From Neolewinella agarilytica (GTDB lineage: Bacteria; Bacteroidota; Bacteroidia; Chitinophagales; Saprospiraceae), in assembly GCF_900110645.1 (NCBI RefSeq), contig NZ_FOFB01000033.1, positions 1-64,000 of the forward strand: DNA of 64,000 nucleotides. The letters run 5' to 3'. The notes below the pieces were generated by a model. It made no database searches, was not told the DNA's origin, and worked only from the letters and a program-made list of their open reading frames with translations. Numbering within the stretch: position 1 is the first letter of the stretch; every line of letters begins with the position of its first letter. Shown in pieces: positions 23,436-30,717 of this stretch. A program made the translations under genes and the position numbers.

Positions 23436-25229
23436 CTACATACCAAAAATGAGTGGTACGAGAAGTGTGGTTACCAGCCAGCAAATGAGGTTCAGAGGAG
23501 TACCGATGCGGGTAAAATCTGAGAATTTGTAGCGGCCGGCGGAATAGACCATCGCGTTCGTCTGGTAGCCTACGGGCGTCATGAAGCTGGCCGAAGCAGC
23601 GATGGCCACCGTGACGAGCAAGGGCATGGGGTCCATCCCCATCTGCTGGGCAGCGGCGATAGCCACCGGTGCGAGTAATGCCGCCGTAGCGTTGTTACTC
23701 ATCAGCTCGGTCAGAATGTTCGTCACGATGTACAACAGGGCGATCAGGCCATAAACCCCCCAGCTGTTGAGCGAGCCGGTGATCAAACCGGCAATATCCT
23801 GATCCAAGCCGCTATTACCCATCGCCTTGCCGAGGCTGAGTGCGCCGGCGAGCAGGAAAACGATCTTCCAGTCGATGGCTTCGTAAGCTTCCTGCATGCT
23901 TAAGGTACGCCCCAGCACCAGGGTGCAAACGCCAATCAGCGCGGCAATGCTGATGGGGAAGATCCCTGCAGTGGCCATTCCGATAACGGCAAGGATGGTC
24001 AAAAGAACGAAGTAAAAACGGGTGCGCTTAAAATCGCTCATGGCATCGCTGGACAGCAGAATGAAAGGGCTGTCCTGTTGCTGCTCAATGCGCTGCAACT
24101 CGATCATGTAGTGACTTTTCACCTCCGCCAGAATTACATCTCCAGCGGTAAGCGGAAGTTCGTACAGGCGCTCATGCAGTGTTTCTTCCCGTTGGCGAAC
24201 GGCCAGCGGGACGGCGCGGTAACTGCGGCGAAAATCCACCTGCCGCAGCGTTTTACCCACGAATTCTGAATTTGGGGTGATGACCATTTCAACGAGCGAG
24301 GAATTGTCCCGGTCCAGCCCCGTTCCCATTAATCGGACGCTGTTGGCGCCATCCACAATGCGAACCCAATCTTTCAGGCTCTTTATTTTTTCCCGGTCGC
24401 AGCGCACCTTGAGGGTGTCGTCCGCCGCCAGCCGGAAGTCTCCTGGCGGGAGGGTAAAGCGTGCTCCGTCTCGTCTGACCTCGATGATGTCCATGTCAAA
24501 CTCCCGGACGATGGGGGAGTCCATGATCCGCCGCCCGGCGAGTTTGGGGTTGTCAAGAATGACGATTTCGGCCATGTAGTCATGCAGCGCAAACTGATCG
24601 GCGAGGCTGTTTTCTGCCTCCCGGTTGGGAAGTAAGCGGCTCCCGAAATAAGTGAGGTAAACGACGCCAATAGCGAGAAGGACGAGGCCGATCGGAGCCA
24701 GCGTGAAGATGGAAAAGCCGTTGATGCCTTTTGATTCAGCAATGCCGCTGACCAGAATGTTTGTGGAGGTGCCAATCAGAGTACACATACCGCCAAGGAT
24801 ACTGGCGTAAGACAATGGAATGAGTAGCTTGGAAGGGTTAATCTTTGCCGAGGCTGCAATGCGTACCACAATGGGAATGAACACGGCCACCACCGGTGTA
24901 TTGTTGATGAAGGCGGAGACAAAGGCCACCATGAGCATCAATAATAAGGTAGCGTAGCGAGGGCGACGCCGGAAGCGTTCGGCCATACGGCCGGCCACCA
25001 TCTGCAGTGCGCCGGTTTTGAGCAGGGCGGCGGAGAGGACGAACATGAAGGCAACCGTCAACGTGGCACCATTACTGAAGCCTTCGAGCCCTTCTGCGGG
25101 GCTGATGATGCCGGTGCTGACCAAACCTACAATGAGGAGCATGGCCACTACGTCCACCGTCAGCCACTCCGTTACGAACAGAATAACGGCTACGAGCGCA
25201 ATGAGCAAAGTGATGATAGCGGAAGACAA
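23436..25229 (-). CDS. SLC13-type transporter with TrkA-C (RCK_C) domains
   Basis: A 597-residue inner-membrane carrier. The two membrane halves (about 1-200 and 400-597) show the SLC13/ArsB-like pattern: FVSAFINNTPVVAVFIPIV in the first half and LTELMSNNATAALLAPVAIA in the second, the repeated Ser-Asn-Asn/Asn-Asn-Thr substrate and sodium loops. Between them lie two soluble TrkA-C-like domains (about 210-380, for example SLVEMVITPNSEFVGKTLRQVDFRR), which usually bind a regulatory ligand. Likely substrates are dicarboxylates or sulfate; the sequence does not decide. It is upstream of the epimerase on the same strand, 67 bases away. Confidence 0.82.
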   Translation of the reverse strand: MSSAIITLLIALVAVILFVTEWLTVDVVAMLLIVGLVSTGIISPAEGLEGFSNGATLTVAFMFVLSAALLKTGALQMVAGRMAERFRRRPRYATLLLMLMVAFVSAFINNTPVVAVFIPIVVRIAASAKINPSKLLIPLSYASILGGMCTLIGTSTNILVSGIAESKGINGFSIFTLAPIGLVLLAIGVVYLTYFGSRLLPNREAENSLADQFALHDYMAEIVILDNPKLAGRRIMDSPIVREFDMDIIEVRRDGARFTLPPGDFRLAADDTLKVRCDREKIKSLKDWVRIVDGANSVRLMGTGLDRDNSSLVEMVITPNSEFVGKTLRQVDFRRSYRAVPLAVRQREETLHERLYELPLTAGDVILAEVKSHYMIELQRIEQQQDSPFILLSSDAMSDFKRTRFYFVLLTILAVIGMATAGIFPISIAALIGVCTLVLGRTLSMQEAYEAIDWKIVFLLAGALSLGKAMGNSGLDQDIAGLITGSLNSWGVYGLIALLYIVTNILTELMSNNATAALLAPVAIAAAQQMGMDPMPLLVTVAIAASASFMTPVGYQTNAMVYSAGRYKFSDFTRIGTPLNLICWLVTTLLVPLIFGM

Positions 25230-25568
25230 ATGGTAGTCTTGTGGTTAGGTAGTCTTGTCGTCAGGACGAGTCAACCGTCTCTTCGTAGCGCGAAGATAGC
25301 TTTGATGGGGGTATTTGGTGGTTTCAGGCATTTCGTCAGGCGTAGCAGGGGCGCAGACGCAGGTGCAGGGGGAGGGTAATGGAGCCGTGAGACTCGCTAT
25401 TTATTGCTTGTCCGGTAGCCATTGCGTAGGCTTTCTTTTGACGTGATAGCTCGTAGAGCTTTGGAACATAGGCTCCAGGCTTTAGCCTGAATAAGGCCCC
25501 CAAATATTCAAGGGCAAGGCTTCTTAAATGTTACACTGCACTAGTGGCTCTTCTTCCGATAAAGAGTG
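25230..25568. other. 339-base gap holding repeat fragments
   Basis: No convincing gene is present. A dispersed 20-mer copy lies at 25349-25370 (minus strand TTGCACCTGCG-type, CTGCACCTGCG-TCT-GCGCC). AGCTCGTAGAGCTTTGGAAC at 25448-25467 resembles the inverted-repeat family at 48163-48231, and CAGGCTTTAGCCTG at about 25480 is the matching small palindrome. The order of parts resembles the elements at 48.1 and 54.0 kb. Confidence 0.65.
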
Positions 25569-27779
25569 TCATATATTCAACCAATAAGTCGCCTTCGCTA
25601 CAATCGAACGATTCCGTTCCGTCCACCCCAATGTATTGTAGTTGTTGGTGTACACCAGGAAGAAATCCGACACGGGGGCGAAGCGCCATTGCAGGCGGGC
25701 GTTGAGGTTGAAGTTGTCGAATTGCTCGTTGTACTGCAGGAAGGTGGTCAGGAAGACAGACTTGCTGAAGGTCAGATCGATACGGGGCCCGATGAGGAAT
25801 AATGCCGTACTGGCGTAGGGCTCGGGTAAGTCAATGAATTGATAGTTAAAACGAAGGTCAATACTTCCCATCGGCTGATAGCGGTAAACCAGCCCGCCAC
25901 CGATGCCGTAACTGGACCCGTTGAAAAACTCACCAGCATCTACTTCAAAGCGGGAACTGAATTTTTTACGCCGATCGCTTGAGTATTCAAAGCCCGCTCG
26001 CCAGAACCCATAGTCCTGGCTGCCGGGTAATGGCGTTGCTTCCGTTCGGGTGGGGTCAAACTCTTCAAAAAGATAAATGTTCTGGAAGCCTGCTCCAATG
26101 GTTAACCGTTGGGTGTTGGCATATTGCCAACCGTAGCGGAAGTCATAGTTGTAATCTGTAACCCCTTCCCCGGGCCGGGTGAAGGCCTGCAACTCAATTG
26201 CCGGACCTTTTTGGACGACGTTGGGGTTCTCCGGGTAATCAATTCGCTGAGCTTCAATGCTGCTGGTGAAAAAGCCTTTCCTTGGTACAAAGCCTACCTC
26301 TGCGTTATACTCTTCTCCAACGTAGGAGTGGAAATATCCAATGTTCCAGTGGCGTTCCCGAAACTCCAGGTTCAGGCCGTGTACATAGTCGTCACCGTCT
26401 TCCCGGTCTGAGAAACTGCGGTGGAGGAAAGTCTTTCCGTTCCACTTATTGTTCTTCGTAGCCAGGTTGTAATCTATCCCCGCAACCCGGTTAAAGTTCA
26501 GGTTCGTCTCGGTCGAATCGGAGAAGTCTCCAAAGTTTTGCTTGTTCACAAAAATGGCCCCTACGGCAGAGCGATCCCCGATTTTTCGCTGGCCGGCAGC
26601 TACAGTGTAATTGTAACTGGGCAAGCCCTGTTCAAAGTCTGAGGCCGCCTGCATATTCAATAAGCCAATGCGGTAGTTGTCATCCAGCTTTCCACTCAGG
26701 CGAGCCCCGTAGAAAATAGGGTTCTGAATGGCGACACCAGTGGCCGTATCTCTGGTAACTCCGATCCGCCGGCTGAAAAACGGATTGATACGTGAGAAAC
26801 CAAAGGAACTGAAAAGGTCGGCGTTCTCCAGAAAGAACTGCCTGCGCTCCGGGAAGAAGACTTCAAAGCGGGTTGTGTTGATCACCTGCGCATCTACTTC
26901 CACCTGGCTGAAGTCAGGGTTAACCGTCAGGTCAAGATTGAGCCCGGAGCCGATGCCGATCTTGGCGTCGCCGCCAATGTTTCCGTCCCAGTCCGTCTTG
27001 GTGCCGGCTTCAAAATCTTTAAACGCTCCACCACCTACGTACGGGATGAGGGTCATATTACTGGTCTGTGCTTTAGGGGCGCCACCGATGAAGTCGATCT
27101 TTCCCATGTAGGCCAGACTCATAATGATCTGATTCTGTGGAATCCGGTGCCAGGTAGATCGGGTGTTGGATTGTGTATCAAACCGGTAGGAGTTAAAATA
27201 CCATTGCGGGTCACCGTCCGGGAAGCGCAGACTGGCGAAGGGGATGATCATCTCCAATGACCAGTAGCCATTTCCGATGTAGCTCTCTCCGCGCCATTTA
27301 TTGTCCCACTCTTCCCGGAAGTCGTCTCCGCTCTCGCCTCCGTTATAGATAAGTGCTTCCCGGGTCACACCGTAGGGGTTCATCCCGAAAACAATGGCGT
27401 TCGTTTTATCCTTAAAGGGGTTAAAGAGGAAGGTAATGTTGTCATTTCCGCCAGCGCGGTAGTCTCGCCGGAGGCTGGGAATCACAAAATCCGTTCCCTT
27501 CACGTAGCACTTAGCCGCAACGTAAAGATTGCGGTCGTCGTAGCCAAAGTAAATCTCCGTTTGATCAGCTACCCGGGTAGTGTCCGAAGGAAAAGTCTCC
27601 CAAAAATTAGTGGCCGGAGCGCTCCGGGCCCAGTCATCTTCGTCCAGCTTTCCGTCCAGCGTGATACCATTCTCAAACCGGACAGCGGTGGACGTCGGCG
27701 GAATGTCCGCAGTAGAGGGATCCATCTGCCCGCTCAGTAATACGGGGAAAAGGAACAGTAAACAGAGTATTTTTCTCAC
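25569..27779 (-). CDS. DUF5916 outer-membrane protein with CBM9-like domain
   Basis: A 736-residue secreted protein. After the signal peptide, residues about 35-240 resemble the carbohydrate-binding family 9-like fold used by many Bacteroidota (ITLDGKLDEDDWARSAPATNFWETFP, TEIYFGYDDRNLYVAAKCY, WSLEMIIPFASLRF). The rest matches the DUF5916 beta-barrel pattern: VNPDFSQVEVDAQVINTTRFEVFFPERRQFFLENADLF, then paired strands to the C-terminus, which ends in a Trp-containing strand. It is likely an outer-membrane barrel with a periplasmic or surface binding domain. The substrate is unknown. Confidence 0.8.
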   Translation of the reverse strand: MRKILCLLFLFPVLLSGQMDPSTADIPPTSTAVRFENGITLDGKLDEDDWARSAPATNFWETFPSDTTRVADQTEIYFGYDDRNLYVAAKCYVKGTDFVIPSLRRDYRAGGNDNITFLFNPFKDKTNAIVFGMNPYGVTREALIYNGGESGDDFREEWDNKWRGESYIGNGYWSLEMIIPFASLRFPDGDPQWYFNSYRFDTQSNTRSTWHRIPQNQIIMSLAYMGKIDFIGGAPKAQTSNMTLIPYVGGGAFKDFEAGTKTDWDGNIGGDAKIGIGSGLNLDLTVNPDFSQVEVDAQVINTTRFEVFFPERRQFFLENADLFSSFGFSRINPFFSRRIGVTRDTATGVAIQNPIFYGARLSGKLDDNYRIGLLNMQAASDFEQGLPSYNYTVAAGQRKIGDRSAVGAIFVNKQNFGDFSDSTETNLNFNRVAGIDYNLATKNNKWNGKTFLHRSFSDREDGDDYVHGLNLEFRERHWNIGYFHSYVGEEYNAEVGFVPRKGFFTSSIEAQRIDYPENPNVVQKGPAIELQAFTRPGEGVTDYNYDFRYGWQYANTQRLTIGAGFQNIYLFEEFDPTRTEATPLPGSQDYGFWRAGFEYSSDRRKKFSSRFEVDAGEFFNGSSYGIGGGLVYRYQPMGSIDLRFNYQFIDLPEPYASTALFLIGPRIDLTFSKSVFLTTFLQYNEQFDNFNLNARLQWRFAPVSDFFLVYTNNYNTLGWTERNRSIVAKATYWLNI

Positions 27780-27910
27780 AGTGGTGGATTCTTGGGCAAA
27801 TCAGGGGTATGCCTTTAACGACTTAAGCTATAATGAAGGCAAGGGGCAGTTGGACAAAGTTAATCGAGGAAGAATTGTTTAGTTCTAATTAGGAAACCGT
27901 TCACGTTTCG

Positions 27911-27955
27911 TTTAAATAAAAAGTGCCGTTCTTCCGGATTTCGGAGGAACGGCAC
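27911..27955 (-). terminator. intrinsic terminator, minus strand
   Basis: GTGCCGTTC (27923-27931) pairs with GAACGGCAC (27947-27955), with a further inner TCCG/CGGA pairing. On the minus strand it is followed by a U-rich tail. It would end the transcript of the NAD-binding gene at 28125-28940. The 345-base gap from 27780 to 28124 otherwise shows nothing I can name. Confidence 0.75.
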
Positions 27956-28124
27956 GTATTAAGAGCTTAGTTCTTGGGGATTAAATAAGAAGTAGGAAAT
28001 ACTAAAAGAGAAAAAATTTAAGCTTGTTCAAGGCTTGTTTTGTAAAGTTCATAGTAAATGTCAAGTGTAGCCTCTAGGACTAGTTTCGCAGTTATGACGG
28101 CCGCAGTATTAAAAGTCACTGTTG

Positions 28125-28940
28125 CTACATCAAATTTTCGTGGAGAGGTGCCCAGCCGAGTTCCCGAAGCGCATGAGAGCTAATTATCTTATCCCCTTTT
28201 CCCCCAGGTTTAAAGCCTGGAACCTGCAGTCCAATGCTATTCGCCGCCCTTTTATAAAACGCTCCTTTAGCCGGATGACTGGCGGCACAAACATTAAAAA
28301 GTTTTTTTGACTGCGGCTTTTTCAGCAATAAGCGGATAGCGCTGATGACATCCGCCCGGTGAACAAGGTTGACGGGAGCCTCCGAATTTGGAATAAGACG
28401 ATCCCGGCCGCCATAAAAGCGGCCCGGATGGCGGTCTTCTGCAATCAGCCCCGCCAGACGAAGGATAGTAAGGTCAGTAAACTTACGCTGCAGCCATTCT
28501 TCAGCAGCCAGCACGGCACGGGAGGAGTGGGTGTTAGGCTGGGGAGGGGTGGCCTCCGTAACCTCCCCTTTTGCATCTCCGTATACTCCCGTACTACTGG
28601 TAAAGAAAACCCTGGGTTGGTTTTCGCCGCAGGCGCGGGAAACAGACTGTAAACAGGCCAGGTAGTGCTCCGTCGCTGCAGTACCCAATTGTCGGCCGCA
28701 TGGCGGAAGGGTAATGATCAGAGCCGAATCCGTGCCGCCAATAAAGTCTTCCGGTATCTCTCCCGGTAGGTCAATCCGAAAGGGGGTTCCCCCCGCTGCT
28801 TTGATGGCCGTAAGGGGCTCCGGGCGGCGGGCACTGCCTTTCACATCATGCCCGGCATCAACCAGAGAGCAAAGCAAGGGTAAGCCCAACCATCCACAAC
28901 CCAGAATACTGATGCTGAGTGGACTAAAATTTTCTTTCAT
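28125..28940 (-). CDS. NAD(P)-binding SDR/epimerase-like protein (YeeZ-like)
   Basis: A 271-residue protein with the nucleotide motif ILGCGWLGLPL near the N-terminus in place of the usual TGATGFIG, a feature of the YeeZ-like atypical SDR group. FTSSTGVYGDAKG and SSRAVLAAEEWL match the extended-SDR active-site region, but the Tyr-x-x-x-Lys pair is not intact (R-A-V-L-A-A-E), so it may be a non-catalytic or altered enzyme. NLVHRADVISAI is the typical C-terminal dinucleotide-family motif. It is a single gene with its own terminator. Confidence 0.7.
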   Translation of the reverse strand: MKENFSPLSISILGCGWLGLPLLCSLVDAGHDVKGSARRPEPLTAIKAAGGTPFRIDLPGEIPEDFIGGTDSALIITLPPCGRQLGTAATEHYLACLQSVSRACGENQPRVFFTSSTGVYGDAKGEVTEATPPQPNTHSSRAVLAAEEWLQRKFTDLTILRLAGLIAEDRHPGRFYGGRDRLIPNSEAPVNLVHRADVISAIRLLLKKPQSKKLFNVCAASHPAKGAFYKRAANSIGLQVPGFKPGGKGDKIISSHALRELGWAPLHENLM

Positions 28941-29047
28941 GTGGTAAAAGTAGGAAGTTGCGCAACAAGGGTGTAATCAAAATAATAACAAATTGACTTT
29001 TTTGAATTAAAGTAAACAAATAAGTTTTAAAATTAATTTGCGAAACG

Positions 29048-29055
29048 TATCTTTG
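29048..29055 (+). promoter_or_regulatory. -7 promoter element of a candidate small RNA
   Basis: TATCTTTG is a perfect TAnnTTTG match preceded by an AT-rich stretch. I see no TTG at the normal -33 spacing. Transcription would begin near 29060. Confidence 0.5.
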
Positions 29056-29059
29056 TCAG

Positions 29060-29150
29060 GCGATCGAAATGATTGATCGGAAGAATCCTGTATTGTGTTT
29101 TGAGTGAGTTTTTAGGCGGAGGAGCGCTGGACCGTTCCTCCGCATTTTTT
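29060..29150 (+). ncRNA. candidate ~90-nt small RNA
   Basis: The segment starts about five bases after a TATCTTTG promoter element and ends at a strong intrinsic terminator. Its 5' half can fold: CAGG pairs with CCTG, enclosing CGATC/GATCG. No open frame of note lies in it. I recognise no Rfam-type family (not an obvious 6S, SRP or RNase P RNA). It could also be the leader of the kinase gene downstream. Confidence 0.4.
29116..29150 (+). terminator. intrinsic terminator T1
   Basis: GCGGAGGAGCG (29116-29126) pairs with CGTTCCTCCGC (29133-29143) through eleven pairs including one G-U, with a six-base loop, followed by ATTTTTT. Confidence 0.85.
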
Positions 29151-29193
29151 CCCCGATTGGGGCCAGACGTCAACGACCTGATATGATTTTTGC

Positions 29194-29216
29194 CTTCCGG
29201 AACGGAAGCATTTTTT
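29194..29216 (+). terminator. intrinsic terminator-like hairpin T2
   Basis: CTTCCG (29194-29199) and CGGAAG (29203-29208) enclose a GAA loop and precede CATTTTTT. Short but well formed. Confidence 0.65.
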
Positions 29217-29243
29217 AGCCGTTTGCAACCTTAATTTGGGGAG

Positions 29244-29276
29244 CCCCGCCAAGTCCATTGGCAGGGGTTTTCTTTT
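29244..29276 (+). terminator. intrinsic terminator-like hairpin T3
   Basis: CCCCGCCAA (29244-29252) pairs with TTGGCAGGGG (29258-29267) with one bulge, followed by TTTCTTTTT. It lies about 135 bases before the kinase start codon, the third such hairpin in 160 bases. Confidence 0.75.
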
Positions 29277-29409
29277 TGGGCTGCCATGGCTCTTTATCCA
29301 ATCATGGCACCTGCGTGCTCGCCAAAATCAGTTAGAAGGCTACCTCAGGGAAATGATACAACAAGATAAAAGAAGTAGGTTTTTGGTCACAATCTCCTAC
29401 CTTTCCAGT

Positions 29410-30429
29410 ATGAAAACCAATGCAGAACGCTTCCGGAACGAGACGGGCAGCGAGTGGTATTTGACCGCGGATACGCCAGAAGTAACCCAACGTTATTTAG
29501 ATCAATTGGGCTTTTTGCTTCCAGCTGAACGAATTTTAGCCACCACCGTAGCCGGTGAAGGGAACATGAACCTTGCACTTCGCGTCTTTACGGATCGTCG
29601 GCACTTCATTTTAAAGCAGAGTCGACCGTGGGTAGCTAAATTTCCGGACCTTGCCGCTCCGGTAAATAGAATACTGGTGGAGCGGGATTACCAGAGCATA
29701 ACAACAGAAAACAGGCAGCTGAGTGGCCATAGCCCTGAACTGCTCAAAGCAGACCCCGCAAACTTTGCCTTGCTGATGGAGGACCTCGGAGGGGCAAAAG
29801 ATCTTTCGGCCGTCTACCAGGAAAAAGAGTCGCTCAGTGATCGTGAGCTGGAGGATATGCTGCGCTATTTATCAATCCTGCATCAGCTGCCCGTTGATGA
29901 TTTTCCGGCCAACCGGGAGCTACGACGGCTTAACCATGCGCATATGTTTGACCTGCCCTTCCGGCCAGACAATGGTTTCCCCCTGGACGCGCTATATCCC
30001 GGCCTGGCTAAAGTCGCACGCCCCTTTCAGTATGATGAAAAACTGCGGGCGGTAGCTCTGGAATTGGGGGAGATATACTTATCCGACGGGCCTCATCTTG
30101 TACACGGCGACTTTTATCCCGGTAGCCTGATGAGTGATAAAGGGCACTTGTATGTCATCGATGGAGAGTTTGCTCATCCGGGAAGACCTGCTTTTGACCT
30201 CGGCGTACTGACGGCTCATCTTAGCCTGGCCGGCGCAACGGCATCTCAAATGGAAATGATTGGTAAGCTTTATGACCCGCCAGGTGACTTTGATGCTTCC
30301 CTGGCCAATAGCTTCTGCCAGATTGAAATAATGCGCAGGCTTATTGGTATCGCACAGCTTCCCCTGCCGCTTTCCCTTGATGAACGGCAAAAACGCCTGG
30401 ACGTGGCCAGATCAGCACTTTTGAACTAA
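29410..30429 (+). CDS. MtnK-like kinase (aminoglycoside phosphotransferase fold)
   Basis: The 339-residue product, started at MKTNAERFRN (an open frame extends to 29236 through the hairpin region), has the small-molecule kinase fold. Motifs: VAGEGNMNLALRV and HFILKQ (ATP-binding lobe with Lys), NFALLMEDLGG, the catalytic loop HGDFYPGSLM and the metal motif VIDGEFAHPGRPAFDLG. These match 5-methylthioribose kinase (methionine salvage) better than antibiotic kinases, but other sugar or amino-alcohol substrates are possible. No salvage-pathway neighbours are present. A terminator follows the stop. Stacked upstream hairpins suggest that expression is attenuated. Confidence 0.65.
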   Translation: MKTNAERFRNETGSEWYLTADTPEVTQRYLDQLGFLLPAERILATTVAGEGNMNLALRVFTDRRHFILKQSRPWVAKFPDLAAPVNRILVERDYQSITTENRQLSGHSPELLKADPANFALLMEDLGGAKDLSAVYQEKESLSDRELEDMLRYLSILHQLPVDDFPANRELRRLNHAHMFDLPFRPDNGFPLDALYPGLAKVARPFQYDEKLRAVALELGEIYLSDGPHLVHGDFYPGSLMSDKGHLYVIDGEFAHPGRPAFDLGVLTAHLSLAGATASQMEMIGKLYDPPGDFDASLANSFCQIEIMRRLIGIAQLPLPLSLDERQKRLDVARSALLN

Positions 30430-30466
30430 TTCAACCCGACGACTTGTCAGACCGTTATTTATTTGG

Positions 30467-30488
30467 AGCGACAATCTGTCGCTTTTTA
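30467..30488 (+). terminator. intrinsic terminator after the kinase gene
   Basis: AGCGACA (30467-30473) and TGTCGCT (30477-30483) with a three-base loop, followed by TTTTT. Confidence 0.8.
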
Positions 30489-30529
30489 TCCTTTGGCGTG
30501 GATTGTGCGCGCCAGCCTTACGGACTGCT

Positions 30530-30537
30530 TATCTTTG
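30530..30537 (+). promoter_or_regulatory. -7 promoter element for secA
   Basis: TATCTTTG, an exact consensus match. The nearest TTG upstream (30503-30505) leaves a 24-base spacer, slightly long. A start near 30544 would give secA an untranslated leader of about 175 bases. Confidence 0.5.
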
Positions 30538-30598
30538 CAGCCTTATCTGATTTAAATTAATCGCAAGCACGTTTGTTTGCCGCCGGAGCGCAGGAGCA

Positions 30599-30676
30599 AT
30601 GATAGCTCAGATTCCGGGGAGGCCTCAGCTGCCCTGCTACCTGTTTTCAACAGAAAACATCCTTACCACCCGGTAG
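30599..30676 (+). CDS. possible 25-residue leader peptide of secA
   Basis: ATG at 30599 is preceded by AGGAG two bases away, rare in this window, and opens a 25-codon frame ending in TAG about 40 bases before secA. The peptide contains PGRPQLPCYLF in the middle. It is too short to judge by coding bias and overlaps a diverged copy of the dispersed repeat just upstream. Confidence 0.2.
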   Translation: MIAQIPGRPQLPCYLFSTENILTTR

Positions 30677-30717
30677 TAAATTGAGGAGCAATGTGTTTAG
30701 CGATCTAACGATATAAT

